This document shows, piece after piece, positions 24,153 to 31,969 of a stretch of 64,000 bases of DNA. The translations under genes and the position numbers were made by a program. Under the pieces are notes generated by a model. It ran no database searches. It was not told the origin of the DNA and was given only the letters and a program-made list of their open reading frames with translations. Positions within the stretch are counted from its first letter, which is position 1. Every line of letters starts with the position of its first letter. This stretch comes from W-Chloroflexi-9 sp045863195 (GTDB taxonomy: Bacteria > Chloroflexota > Dehalococcoidia > UBA2979): assembly GCA_045863195.1 (NCBI GenBank), contig BTUI01000003.1, positions 62,001-126,000 of the forward strand, written 5' to 3'.

Positions 24153-25220
24153 CTACCCGGTCAGGCCGAGCAGCGAGGTCCCGACCGTCGAGATGGCGAC
24201 CATGAACAGCATCGTCGCGATCACCGTCGCGGCCACCCCGCCGCCGACCGCGCGCACCGAGCGTAGGTCCACGCTCATCCCGAGGCCGGCCATCGCGACG
24301 GCGAACAGCGCGCGGCTCACGGTCTGGGCATCCCGCCCGACCTCCGGCGAGATCAGCCCGCTCGAACGCAGCACGGCCAGCACCAGGAAGCCGAGGATGA
24401 ACCACGGCACCACCGCGCGGAGACGCTGCCCGAGCGGCCGCGCGGCGCGGGCGACCTCGCCACGCCCATGCAGCGCGCGCAGCACCACAATGACCGGGCC
24501 GAGCAGCAGCACGCGCGTGAGTTTCACGAAGGTCGCGACCTCGCCGGAGAGGCCGGACACGGCGAACCCCGCGGCGACCACCTGCGGCACCGCGTAGACG
24601 GAGATGCCGGCGACCACGCCGTACTGGTAGTGCGTCAGGTCGATCCCCGGCACCAGCAGCGGAAGCAGGAGGATCTGCGCCGCGCCGAGCACCGCGCTGA
24701 TGCTGACGGCCGCGGCCACGTCGTCCGCGGTCGCGTCGATCGCGGGCGCCACGGCGGCGATCGCGGAGTTGCCGCAGATCGACCCCCCCACGCCCACGAG
24801 TACCGCGAGGCGCGAGCGCAGCCCCAACAGCCGATGCCCGACCACCCACGCGAACGCGAGGCCGCCCGCCACGGAGACGACCACGAGCAGGAAGAGCGGC
24901 GCGCCCGCCTCGACCACCCGTCCGAGGGCGACGCTCGCACCGAGCAGCACGATCGACGCCTCCAGCAGGTGCTTCGAGGCGAACGCTGCGCCGGCGCCGA
25001 GCCACTTCGGCACGCCGGCCACGTTCCGCACCGCGATGCCGAGCAGCAGCGCGATGACGAGCGCATCGATCACCGCGTGGTCGATGACGCTGGCTTCCGC
25101 CTCCTGCAGGAGGAGTGCCGCCAGGCCGAGCAGCGCGCAAACCGCGAGGCCGGGGCCGACGCGACGCCCCCAGGCGGAGGCGCGCGCCGCCGGGGGTGGC
25201 GCTGCGGCGGGCGCGGTCAC
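24153..25220 (-). CDS. YeiH-family (UPF0324) putative sulfate/sulfite exporter
   Basis: A 355-residue protein with about ten hydrophobic helices. The pattern VIDALVIALLLGIAVRN, SKHLLEASIVLLGA and VGGSICGNSAIAAVAP is characteristic of the YeiH/UPF0324 family of putative sulfate exporters. Its place inside an acyl-CoA degradation operon, 3 bases after the enoyl-CoA hydratase gene, could mean that an inorganic or small organic anion such as sulfite is released by the pathway and exported. That is inference; the family is little tested. The start is a GTG. Confidence 0.82.
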   Translation of the reverse strand: MTAPAAAPPPAARASAWGRRVGPGLAVCALLGLAALLLQEAEASVIDHAVIDALVIALLLGIAVRNVAGVPKWLGAGAAFASKHLLEASIVLLGASVALGRVVEAGAPLFLLVVVSVAGGLAFAWVVGHRLLGLRSRLAVLVGVGGSICGNSAIAAVAPAIDATADDVAAAVSISAVLGAAQILLLPLLVPGIDLTHYQYGVVAGISVYAVPQVVAAGFAVSGLSGEVATFVKLTRVLLLGPVIVVLRALHGRGEVARAARPLGQRLRAVVPWFILGFLVLAVLRSSGLISPEVGRDAQTVSRALFAVAMAGLGMSVDLRSVRAVGGGVAATVIATMLFMVAISTVGTSLLGLTG

Positions 25221-25223
25221 TGG

Positions 25224-26075
25224 CTAGGAGTCCGTGCCCGCGCGGCGTTGCTTCTCGCGCTCGAAGTTCTCCATCGCGCGCTGCACCATCGGGCGGCGGC
25301 GCTGGCCGGAGTCCATCGGCTTGTTGAGCGAGAAGCCCGGGTCGCCCTCGCCGGTCTGGGACAGCATGTGGTGCGCGAAGGAGGCGTGGATGTGCGGCGT
25401 GAAGCCGGCCATGTCCTGCGCCTGGTTGATCGCGATCTTGATCATCCGCAACTGGAACGGGTCGTTCTCCGCCACGCGGGAGGCGTACTCCATCACCTCT
25501 GCGTCCAGGTCCGCGAGCGGCACCACGCGGTTCACGAACCCGAGGTCATGCGCCTCCTGCGCGCCGACGAAGCGGCTCTCGAACAGGATCTCCTTCGCCT
25601 TGCGGTGGGAGAGGTCCCACGGCACGGAGAAGTACTGGAAGTTCGCAGGCAGGAACATCGCGTTGTCGGCGGCGAAGATGATGTCGCAGGAGGAGGCAAA
25701 GGCCCACCCGGCAAAGATGCAGTAGCCGTGCACCGCGGCGATGGTCGGCTTCGGGAGGTTCCGCCAGCGCAGGTTCACCTCCACGTTCATGTCCCAGGAC
25801 CGCCGGTAGCGGCCGCGCAGCCCCTCCTCGATCGGGCGGGCGATGCGGTCCGCCTTCTCCTCCGGCGTGCCGAGGTCGTGGCCGGCCGAGAAGTGGTCGC
25901 CGGCGCCCATCAGCACCACCACGCCCACTCCGTCGTCCTCGCCGGCCTCGATGAAGGCGGCGTCCACCTCCTCCGTCACGCGGCGGGAGAGCGGGTTTCG
26001 CTGCTGCGGCCGGTTGAGGATGATGCGGCGGACACGCCCCACCTGCTCCGTGCGGATGAACTCGTAGTCGGTCAT
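25224..26075 (-). CDS. Enoyl-CoA hydratase/isomerase (crotonase) family protein
   Basis: A 283-residue crotonase-fold protein with the oxyanion-hole segment SAGHDL (near 63-68) and a second segment GYCIFAGWAFASSCDIIFAAD (about 110-130). Members hydrate, isomerise or cleave acyl-CoA thioesters. The residues at the two classic glutamate positions of hydratases are not obviously both Glu (AGWAFAS region lacks one), so isomerase or lyase chemistry is possible. It is 45 bases after CoA-transferase pair B in the same operon. Confidence 0.85.
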   Translation of the reverse strand: MTDYEFIRTEQVGRVRRIILNRPQQRNPLSRRVTEEVDAAFIEAGEDDGVGVVVLMGAGDHFSAGHDLGTPEEKADRIARPIEEGLRGRYRRSWDMNVEVNLRWRNLPKPTIAAVHGYCIFAGWAFASSCDIIFAADNAMFLPANFQYFSVPWDLSHRKAKEILFESRFVGAQEAHDLGFVNRVVPLADLDAEVMEYASRVAENDPFQLRMIKIAINQAQDMAGFTPHIHASFAHHMLSQTGEGDPGFSLNKPMDSGQRRRPMVQRAMENFEREKQRRAGTDS

Positions 26076-26120
26076 GGCGTGCCTCTCGACGATCCTCGTG
26101 CCTGCATGCGCGGTGATGCG

Positions 26121-27428
26121 CTAGTCCGGGGGGCCCATCCCCGAGACGCCGAGGCGGACGAGTTCGTCCACCTCCTCGGCGTCCATCCCCAGCAACTCGG
26201 CCAGCACCTGGTGGGTGTGTTCGCCCTGCAGCGGCGCCGGGCGCACCTCGGTCGCGGGCGTGCGGCTGAAGTGGAACGGGATGGTGATCTGCGGGAACGC
26301 ACCCGCCTCGTTATGCACCACGTCACGCACGACGCCGCGCGCGCGGAGGTGCGGGTCGTCAGCGAGTTCCAGGCCGTCCAGCACCGGCGCCGCGAGGACA
26401 CCTAACGCCGACAGGCGCGCCGCGAGGGCGTCGCGATCCTCGGTGGCCGTCCACGTGCGGATCGCCTCGTCCAGCGCGTCCTCGTTCGCCTTGCGGTCGG
26501 CGTTCGTGGCGAAGCGGGCGTCCGTGGCCCAGCCGCGGCCGGCCGCGGCCGCGAGCGCCTGCCACTGCGCCTCGGTCTCCGCGGCGATCGCGACCCAGCG
26601 CTCCGTCCCAGCGGCGGGGTAGATGCCGTGCGGCGCGAAGGTGGCGTGGCGGTTGCCGAGGCGCGGCCGCTGGCGGCCCGTCAGCACGTACTCCAGCGCC
26701 GAGTCGCCGACCATCGCGAGGTTCGCGTCCTGCATCGATAGGTCGATGTACTGGCCCTCGCCGGTGCGGTCGCGATGGCGCAGCGCCGCGATGATCGCGC
26801 CGCACGCGTGGAACGCGGCAACGGCGTCCGGGTACATCTGGCCGGAGTTCTGCGGCGGCCCGTCCTCGTAGCCGAGGAGCGCGGACTGGCCGGAGGTCGG
26901 CTCGATGGTGCCGCCGATGCCGGGGATGTTCGCCCACGACCCCTCGTGCCCGTAGGCGGAGAGGCTCGCGAGGATGATGTCCGGCTTCAACGCCTTCAGG
27001 GCCTCGTAGTCCAGCCCGAAGTTGCCCATGACGCGCGGCGAGAAGTTCTCCGCGACGAAGTCGGTGTACGCCACGAGCCGCCGGTACGTCTCCATCCCCT
27101 CGGGTGTGCCGAGGTCGAGCGTGATGCAGCGCTTGTTCAGGTTCACGGAGTTGTACAGCGGGTTCACGTTCCACGGGTGCTGCGCCGTGGCGCGGTCCTT
27201 CAGCAGGCCGCCGATCGGCGCCGCGTAGTCGCCTCGCCAGGAGTCCGGGCGCTTCCGCACCTCGACCTGGATGATGTCCGCGCCGAGCATCCCGAGCAGC
27301 GAGGTGCAGTAGGAGCCGGCCCACGCCTGCGTGAGGACGATGCCCCGCACGCCGACGAGCGGGCCGGTGAGGGTGATCCCCGCCGCCTCGTTCCGGAGGA
27401 CGCCGGGACGCGTGTCGTGCAACGTCAT
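26121..27428 (-). CDS. CaiB/BaiF (family III) CoA-transferase, catalytic subunit (pair B, second)
   Basis: A 435-residue family III CoA-transferase. The catalytic Asp is present: Asp201 in MYPDAVAA, aligned to CaiB Asp169, followed by GEGQYIDLSMQDA. It resembles the catalytic chain of pair A in having an N-terminal extension and a WNVNPLYNSVNLNKR insert like WNRNGYFNKYNRNK there, so the two are probably paralogues of one type. It is coupled to the upstream Asp-less chain by an ATGA overlap. Confidence 0.88.
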   Translation of the reverse strand: MTLHDTRPGVLRNEAAGITLTGPLVGVRGIVLTQAWAGSYCTSLLGMLGADIIQVEVRKRPDSWRGDYAAPIGGLLKDRATAQHPWNVNPLYNSVNLNKRCITLDLGTPEGMETYRRLVAYTDFVAENFSPRVMGNFGLDYEALKALKPDIILASLSAYGHEGSWANIPGIGGTIEPTSGQSALLGYEDGPPQNSGQMYPDAVAAFHACGAIIAALRHRDRTGEGQYIDLSMQDANLAMVGDSALEYVLTGRQRPRLGNRHATFAPHGIYPAAGTERWVAIAAETEAQWQALAAAAGRGWATDARFATNADRKANEDALDEAIRTWTATEDRDALAARLSALGVLAAPVLDGLELADDPHLRARGVVRDVVHNEAGAFPQITIPFHFSRTPATEVRPAPLQGEHTHQVLAELLGMDAEEVDELVRLGVSGMGPPD

Positions 27429-28621
27429 CGCCCACCCCCTTCCTTCGGGCCGAGCACGCCCGACTGCTGCAGTCCGCGAACGTCGTCCTCCGCGAGGCCG
27501 GCCACCGTCCGCAGCACCTCAACCGAGTGCTCACCGGGGCGTGGCGGGCGACGGTCGAGCGTGGCCGGCGTCCGCGACATGCGGAGCGCGGGGCCCGGGT
27601 ACTCCGGGCCGTCCGGCTGGTCGGCGGGCGTGCGCCAGAAGCCTCGCTCGCGCAGATGCTCCACGCCTCGCAGTTCCTCCATCGTCAGCACCGGGCCCGC
27701 GACCACGCGCCGGACGGCGAGTTCATCGAACAGGTCCATCTTCTTCCAGCCGGACATCGCCGCGGTGACGCGCTCCACGTACTCGTCCTTGTGCGCCTGG
27801 CGGTAGAAGGAGGCGCCCCAGCGCGGGTCCTCCGCCAGGTCCGGGAGGCCGAGCAGGTTCATGGCGTCACGCCAGAAGTGCGCGCGGCTCAGCGTGAGCG
27901 CGAAATGGCCGTCCTGCACCGGCACGGGGCCGGCCATCAGGTCGTTCGAGTCGCGGCGGCCATGCGCCTTGCCGGCGTACTGCGACCGGAGGAACGCCGG
28001 CGCGAACGCCGCCGCCATCACCTCGATCTCCGCGATGTCCACCTCCTGGCCCTCGCCCGGGTGGTGGTCGCGCCAGCGCAGCGCCGCGACCGTGGCTGCG
28101 TACGCCACGGTCCCCGCGCACATGGAGGGCTGCATCCCGCTCGGCTTCAGCGGTTCGCGGTCCAGGTCACCGTTGATCGAGGCCCAGCCGGAGCGGGCCG
28201 CGTCGGTGAGGTCGTTCCCGGGCACCTCCGCCAGCGGGCCGGTCATGCCGTGAGGCGTGACGTGGGTCATGATGATCTCGGGCCGGCCGAGCGCGGCGTG
28301 CGTCATTGACCACGCCTCCAGCCGGCTCGGCGCGTGCGAGGAGATCACGATGTCCGCGCGCCGCGCGAGTTCGACCGCGTGCACGCGCGCCCGCGGGTCA
28401 TCGAGGTCCAGCGCGACGGCGCGCTTGTTCGCGAGCAGGTACTGCGCGGGGATGCTGAGCCCGTCCTCCGTGAACGAACCGACGCGGCGGAGCGGGTGCC
28501 CCTCGCGCGGCTCGACGAGGATCACGTCCGCGCCGTAGTCGGCGAGCAGGCGTGAGCACCACGCCCCGGCGGCGCTGGTGGAGATGTCGATGACCCGGAT
28601 GCCATCGAGGATGCGTGCCAC
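27425..28621 (-). CDS. CaiB/BaiF (family III) CoA-transferase, subunit without catalytic Asp (pair B, first)
   Basis: A 398-residue family III protein with the usual N-terminus GIRVIDISTSAAGAWCSRLLADYGADVILVE and GEGQEVDIA near 190. The segment matching the CaiB active site reads QPSMCAG, with Ser166 where the nucleophilic Asp should be. It therefore looks like the non-catalytic partner of the next gene, just as in pair A. It begins 3 bases after the hotdog hydratase gene in the leftward operon. Confidence 0.86.
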   Translation of the reverse strand: MARILDGIRVIDISTSAAGAWCSRLLADYGADVILVEPREGHPLRRVGSFTEDGLSIPAQYLLANKRAVALDLDDPRARVHAVELARRADIVISSHAPSRLEAWSMTHAALGRPEIIMTHVTPHGMTGPLAEVPGNDLTDAARSGWASINGDLDREPLKPSGMQPSMCAGTVAYAATVAALRWRDHHPGEGQEVDIAEIEVMAAAFAPAFLRSQYAGKAHGRRDSNDLMAGPVPVQDGHFALTLSRAHFWRDAMNLLGLPDLAEDPRWGASFYRQAHKDEYVERVTAAMSGWKKMDLFDELAVRRVVAGPVLTMEELRGVEHLRERGFWRTPADQPDGPEYPGPALRMSRTPATLDRRPPRPGEHSVEVLRTVAGLAEDDVRGLQQSGVLGPKEGGGR

Positions 28622-28624
28622 TGG

Positions 28625-29461
28625 CTACCCCCCTGCCTCGCCGCGCTTCGCCACGCCGAAGATCGTCGTGTGGCGCTGGCGGATCACCTCGCGGCCGTCG
28701 GCGTCATACGTGCAGCAGTCGAAGACACCGTAGTGGTGCCCCTTCCGCTCGTACGCCTCCAGGAAGCGGGCGGTCGTGGTGTGCGGCCCGGCGTAGGCGG
28801 GCGCCAGAAACTGGATGTGGCTCCGCGCGTGGATCGCCGGGCCGTAATCGTAGGAGTGATGCAGCACGCGGATCGGCCGCGCGGCCACCCAGCCGGGGTG
28901 GAGCCGCGGCCGGTCGCCCGTGAAGAGCGGATCGTCGGTGCGCTGCTTCTCGCGCGCGAACTCCCGCATCTCCTCGACGCGCACGCCCCCGCCGAGGGCG
29001 CGCAACTCGCCGCCGACCGGCGCGATCTCCAGCGTCAGGTTTGGGTGCGTCTCCAGGTTCGGGTCCGCCTCGCGCAACGGCGTGGCGACGAGCATCGGCA
29101 GCCACGGCGCATCGCCGAGGCCAACGGTGCCGCTGATGCGGTCGTGGCCGTCCGGCCCGGTGACGTGCAGCGTCCACGCGCCGTCCTCCGGCACCACGGT
29201 GATCGTCAGGTCCTCGCCCGGATAGGTGGGACGCCGGAAGGCGACCTCCGCCCAGCCGCGATCGAGCCAGCCGGCCCCGAGCGCCTCGAGGATCGCGGGC
29301 GTCGCCCAGCCCCAGACGGTGGCGCCGCCGACGAGGGCGGCCTGGTAGCCGTACTCCTTCGCCCCCTCGGTGGAGTGGATCTCGTTCGGGATGTTGCGGT
29401 TGTCGGGGCCGTCCAGGAACGCGGTGATGCGGTGCTCCGCGCTGCGCGGTGCGGTGGTCAT
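28625..29461 (-). CDS. MaoC-like/FAS1-like double-hotdog acyl-CoA hydratase
   Basis: A 278-residue protein with two hotdog-like halves: an N-terminal half with GATVWGWATPAILEALG and FRRPTYPGEDLTITV, and a C-terminal half with RARSHIQF-like AIHARSHIQFLAPAYAG and a terminal HTTIFGV. The family contains mesaconyl-CoA hydratase and related (R)-specific enoyl-CoA hydratases; some members are only described as acyl dehydratases. Overlapping ATGA with the upstream CoA-transferase and 3 bases before the next one, it is firmly part of the operon and probably hydrates an unsaturated CoA ester. Confidence 0.7.
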   Translation of the reverse strand: MTTAPRSAEHRITAFLDGPDNRNIPNEIHSTEGAKEYGYQAALVGGATVWGWATPAILEALGAGWLDRGWAEVAFRRPTYPGEDLTITVVPEDGAWTLHVTGPDGHDRISGTVGLGDAPWLPMLVATPLREADPNLETHPNLTLEIAPVGGELRALGGGVRVEEMREFAREKQRTDDPLFTGDRPRLHPGWVAARPIRVLHHSYDYGPAIHARSHIQFLAPAYAGPHTTTARFLEAYERKGHHYGVFDCCTYDADGREVIRQRHTTIFGVAKRGEAGG

Positions 29462-30588
29462 GCTGCTGTCCCTTCTCCGAGCCAGGCCCGGAAGACCTCC
29501 TGCGTGTGTTCGCCCGGCGTGACGGGCGCGGGCCGCGAGGCGGCGGGCGGGCCACCCTCCAGCCGGAACGGGCGGCCGGGAATGCTGACGGTGCGTCCGT
29601 CCGGGCCGGGCACCTGCCGCATGAACTCGCGCGCCTCCACCTGCGGGCAGGCGAAGAGGTCATCCACGGACTGCACCAGCGCAAACGTCAGGTGCAGCCG
29701 CTCCGCCTCCTCGAACCACTCCTGCGCCGTCTTCCGCTGGAACGGCGGGACGAACAGCGCCAGGTACTCCTCGTAGTGCTGCTGCCGCCCCTCGGCGGTC
29801 TGGAAGCGGTCCTCCGCCAGCCGCGGCTCATCGAGGAGCACCGCGACGCCGCGCATGTCGACGGTCGCGATCGCGCCGGGGGCGCAGTAGACGAACTTGT
29901 CCTGCGCCGGGACCATCCGGAGCGCCTGCTTCTGGCGCAGTTCACGACGCGTCACCTCGCCTCGGTAGGCGTAGGCGGTGGCCTGCGTATAGAGGTGCGA
30001 GCCGAGCGCCTCCGCCATCGAGACGTCGAGGCGGCGCAGTCGTCCGTCCCGGCGCGCCGAGCGTGCCGCCGCCAGCGCGCCGGACGCGGCGGCCAGGCCG
30101 CCGGTCAGCGCCGCCGCGTACGGCGGCATCTGCATCGGCGGCTGGTCCCACTCGCCGGTCAGGAACATGAGCCCGCTCGCCGCCTGCACCACCAGGTCGC
30201 TCGCCGCCCAGTCCGCACGGGGACCGCTGAGGCCGAATGGGGACACCGAGACCACCGCGAGGCGCGGCGTCAGCGACTCGTACAGCCCCTCGGGCAGTCC
30301 GGCGGCCGCGAGGCCCGCGCGCGAGCAGTCGCCGACGACGATGTCCGCGGCGCCGGCCAGCGCGTGGACCTGATCCGGCGATGCGAACACGCTCCGCTTG
30401 CCGTGGTTCACGAAGGCGAACGCGCCGCCCTGTCCGCCGCCCCAGCGGGAGACCTCGCGGCGCAGCGGGTCGCCGCCCGGCGGCTCCACCTTCACCACGT
30501 CCCAGCCGACCTCCGCGAGCAGTTTCGTGGTGTAGGAGGCACCGACGCCGGTGGAGAGGTCGAGCGCGCGCGACGGTGCGGGCGTCAT
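29458..30588 (-). CDS. CaiB/BaiF (family III) CoA-transferase, subunit without catalytic Asp (pair C, second)
   Basis: A 376-residue family III protein, shorter than its partners; the family start is reduced to ALDLSTGVGASYTTKLLAEVGWDVVKVEPP. At the active-site position it reads PPYAAALTGG, with alanine (159/160) instead of Asp. RRLDVSMAEA replaces the GQxIDxS motif. It is therefore predicted to be the non-catalytic member of pair C. The ATG overlaps the stop of the catalytic partner as ATGA, and its own stop overlaps the hotdog hydratase start. Order of catalytic and non-catalytic chains is reversed relative to pairs A and B. Confidence 0.83.
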   Translation of the reverse strand: MTPAPSRALDLSTGVGASYTTKLLAEVGWDVVKVEPPGGDPLRREVSRWGGGQGGAFAFVNHGKRSVFASPDQVHALAGAADIVVGDCSRAGLAAAGLPEGLYESLTPRLAVVSVSPFGLSGPRADWAASDLVVQAASGLMFLTGEWDQPPMQMPPYAAALTGGLAAASGALAAARSARRDGRLRRLDVSMAEALGSHLYTQATAYAYRGEVTRRELRQKQALRMVPAQDKFVYCAPGAIATVDMRGVAVLLDEPRLAEDRFQTAEGRQQHYEEYLALFVPPFQRKTAQEWFEEAERLHLTFALVQSVDDLFACPQVEAREFMRQVPGPDGRTVSIPGRPFRLEGGPPAASRPAPVTPGEHTQEVFRAWLGEGTAA

Positions 30589-31802
30589 CGGGCGCGCTCC
30601 CGCCAGGCGTCGTGCTGCTCGTCGATGCGGGAGAACTCGGCCCGCGCGAGGCGTACGGCGTAGTGCTCCGGGGAGGAACGCGGACGCTCGGCCGCGAACG
30701 GCGCGCTGCCGATGATGTCCGCCTGCTCCAGCGCGGCGATCTCTGCGTCCGTCATCCCGGCGACCTCGCGCAGGATCGCGTGGTTGTCGTCGCCGAGGCC
30801 GCGCGGCGCCTCCATCGGGACGCCGCGCCCGCCGCCGAACGCCGGGCCGGCGTGCGGCCGGGCCGCCTCCGCCTCGCCGAGGACGCCGAAATAGCCGCGC
30901 GTCCACAGGTGCTCGTCCGTCACGTGGTCGGCCGCGTCCGCGACCTCCGCCGCGGGCACGCCCGCAGCCTGCAGCGCCGCGACGACCTCCGGCCCGCCGC
31001 GCCCGCGGAGGGCGGACGCGACGGCCGCCGCGCTGACCTCGGCGAGGCCGAGGGCGCGCGCAAGCGCCGGTGCCTGATCGGCGGTCGCGGTGATCGCGAC
31101 GTGGCGGTCGACGCCGGCGACATCGAACACGCCGTGGACGGCGAAGCGCGGGTCGGCGTTGCCGGTCCGGTTCGGCAGCCCGCCGCCGAAGGCGCGCTCC
31201 GTCACCGCGGTGCCGATATGCGAGATCGCCGTCTCGTACAGCGAGATGTCGATGTGGACAGCCTCACCCGTCGCGTCTCGATGGTCGAGCGCCGCGAGGA
31301 TCGCGAACGCGGTGTTCAGGCCGCAGGTGTTGTCCGCGTAGACGATGGTGCCGGGACGTCCCGGCCAGCCGTCCGGGTCGCCGATCAGGCCGTTCTGGCC
31401 CGACACCGCCTCAGCGCCGGGGCCGAACAGCGGGCGCTCGCCCCAGGGGCCGGTGGTGCCGAAGCCGGTGAGCGAGACGTAGACCACGTCCGGGTTCAGC
31501 CGCCGGATCGCCTCGAAGTCGATCTCGTACTTGCGCATCACGCGCGGCGTGAAATTGTGCGCCACCACGTCGCACCCCGCCGCGACGCGCCGGAACACCT
31601 CCGGCCCGCCCTCCATCGCCAGGTCGAGGCCAAGCCGGCGCTTGTTGCGGAAGAGGTCGGCGTCGCCCGCCGCGCGCCCGCGGCGGTGCGATTCGACGCG
31701 GATCACCTCCGCGCCGAGGTCCGCCAGGTGTCGGGTCGCGAACGGCAGTGCCGCCGCCTGCTCCATCGACAGGACACGGATGCCTTCGAGCGGACGGTCC
31801 AC
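30585..31802 (-). CDS. CaiB/BaiF (family III) CoA-transferase, catalytic subunit (pair C, first; first gene of the leftward operon)
   Basis: A 405-residue family III CoA-transferase. Asp157 in VYADNTCG matches CaiB Asp169 (YTADYFSG), and VHIDISLYE follows at the usual distance. The start is a GTG at 31802 with GGGAGGGG upstream and the family N-terminus LEGIRVLSMEQAAALP right after it; the frame stays open upstream without family similarity. It opens the nine-gene operon running to 22099 and lies divergent from the propeller lipoprotein gene with 167 bases between the starts. Confidence 0.87.
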   Translation of the reverse strand: MDRPLEGIRVLSMEQAAALPFATRHLADLGAEVIRVESHRRGRAAGDADLFRNKRRLGLDLAMEGGPEVFRRVAAGCDVVAHNFTPRVMRKYEIDFEAIRRLNPDVVYVSLTGFGTTGPWGERPLFGPGAEAVSGQNGLIGDPDGWPGRPGTIVYADNTCGLNTAFAILAALDHRDATGEAVHIDISLYETAISHIGTAVTERAFGGGLPNRTGNADPRFAVHGVFDVAGVDRHVAITATADQAPALARALGLAEVSAAAVASALRGRGGPEVVAALQAAGVPAAEVADAADHVTDEHLWTRGYFGVLGEAEAARPHAGPAFGGGRGVPMEAPRGLGDDNHAILREVAGMTDAEIAALEQADIIGSAPFAAERPRSSPEHYAVRLARAEFSRIDEQHDAWRERAR

Positions 31803-31898
31803 GGCCCCTCCCGGTTCCTTCTGGAATCGGGAATCTATCACGGGAGGGCCTCGCCGCCATGCTGCGAACCATGGCTCCGCCTTATGCCATCGAACTAG

Positions 31899-31927
31899 TT
31901 GATACCATGTCCCAATACGGCTAGCAT
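31899..31927 (+). promoter_or_regulatory. Promoter of the propeller-like lipoprotein gene
   Basis: TTGATA (31899-31904) and TAGCAT (31922-31927) are separated by exactly 17 bases, the clearest housekeeping-type promoter in the window. Transcription would start near 31934, upstream of a palindrome at 31943-31957 and the GGAGG ribosome site at 31961-31965. Confidence 0.6.
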
Positions 31928-31942
31928 CCGCCCTGCGATAAC

Positions 31943-31957
31943 CGATACTCAGTATCG
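31943..31957. promoter_or_regulatory. Perfect 15-base palindrome in the 5' leader, operator candidate
   Basis: CGATACT-C-AGTATCG is a perfect inverted repeat about 10 bases after the predicted transcription start and 4 bases before the ribosome site. A repressor bound here would block initiation of the lipoprotein gene. It could also be a small mRNA hairpin shielding the ribosome site. The region upstream is comparatively AT-rich. Confidence 0.45.
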
Positions 31958-31969
31958 ACTGGAGGATGC

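Noticed and set aside
25220..25300. Possible CRISPR or tandem repeat arrays anywhere in the window
   Set aside because: I looked for regularly spaced direct repeats and found none; the repeats present are inverted and isolated.
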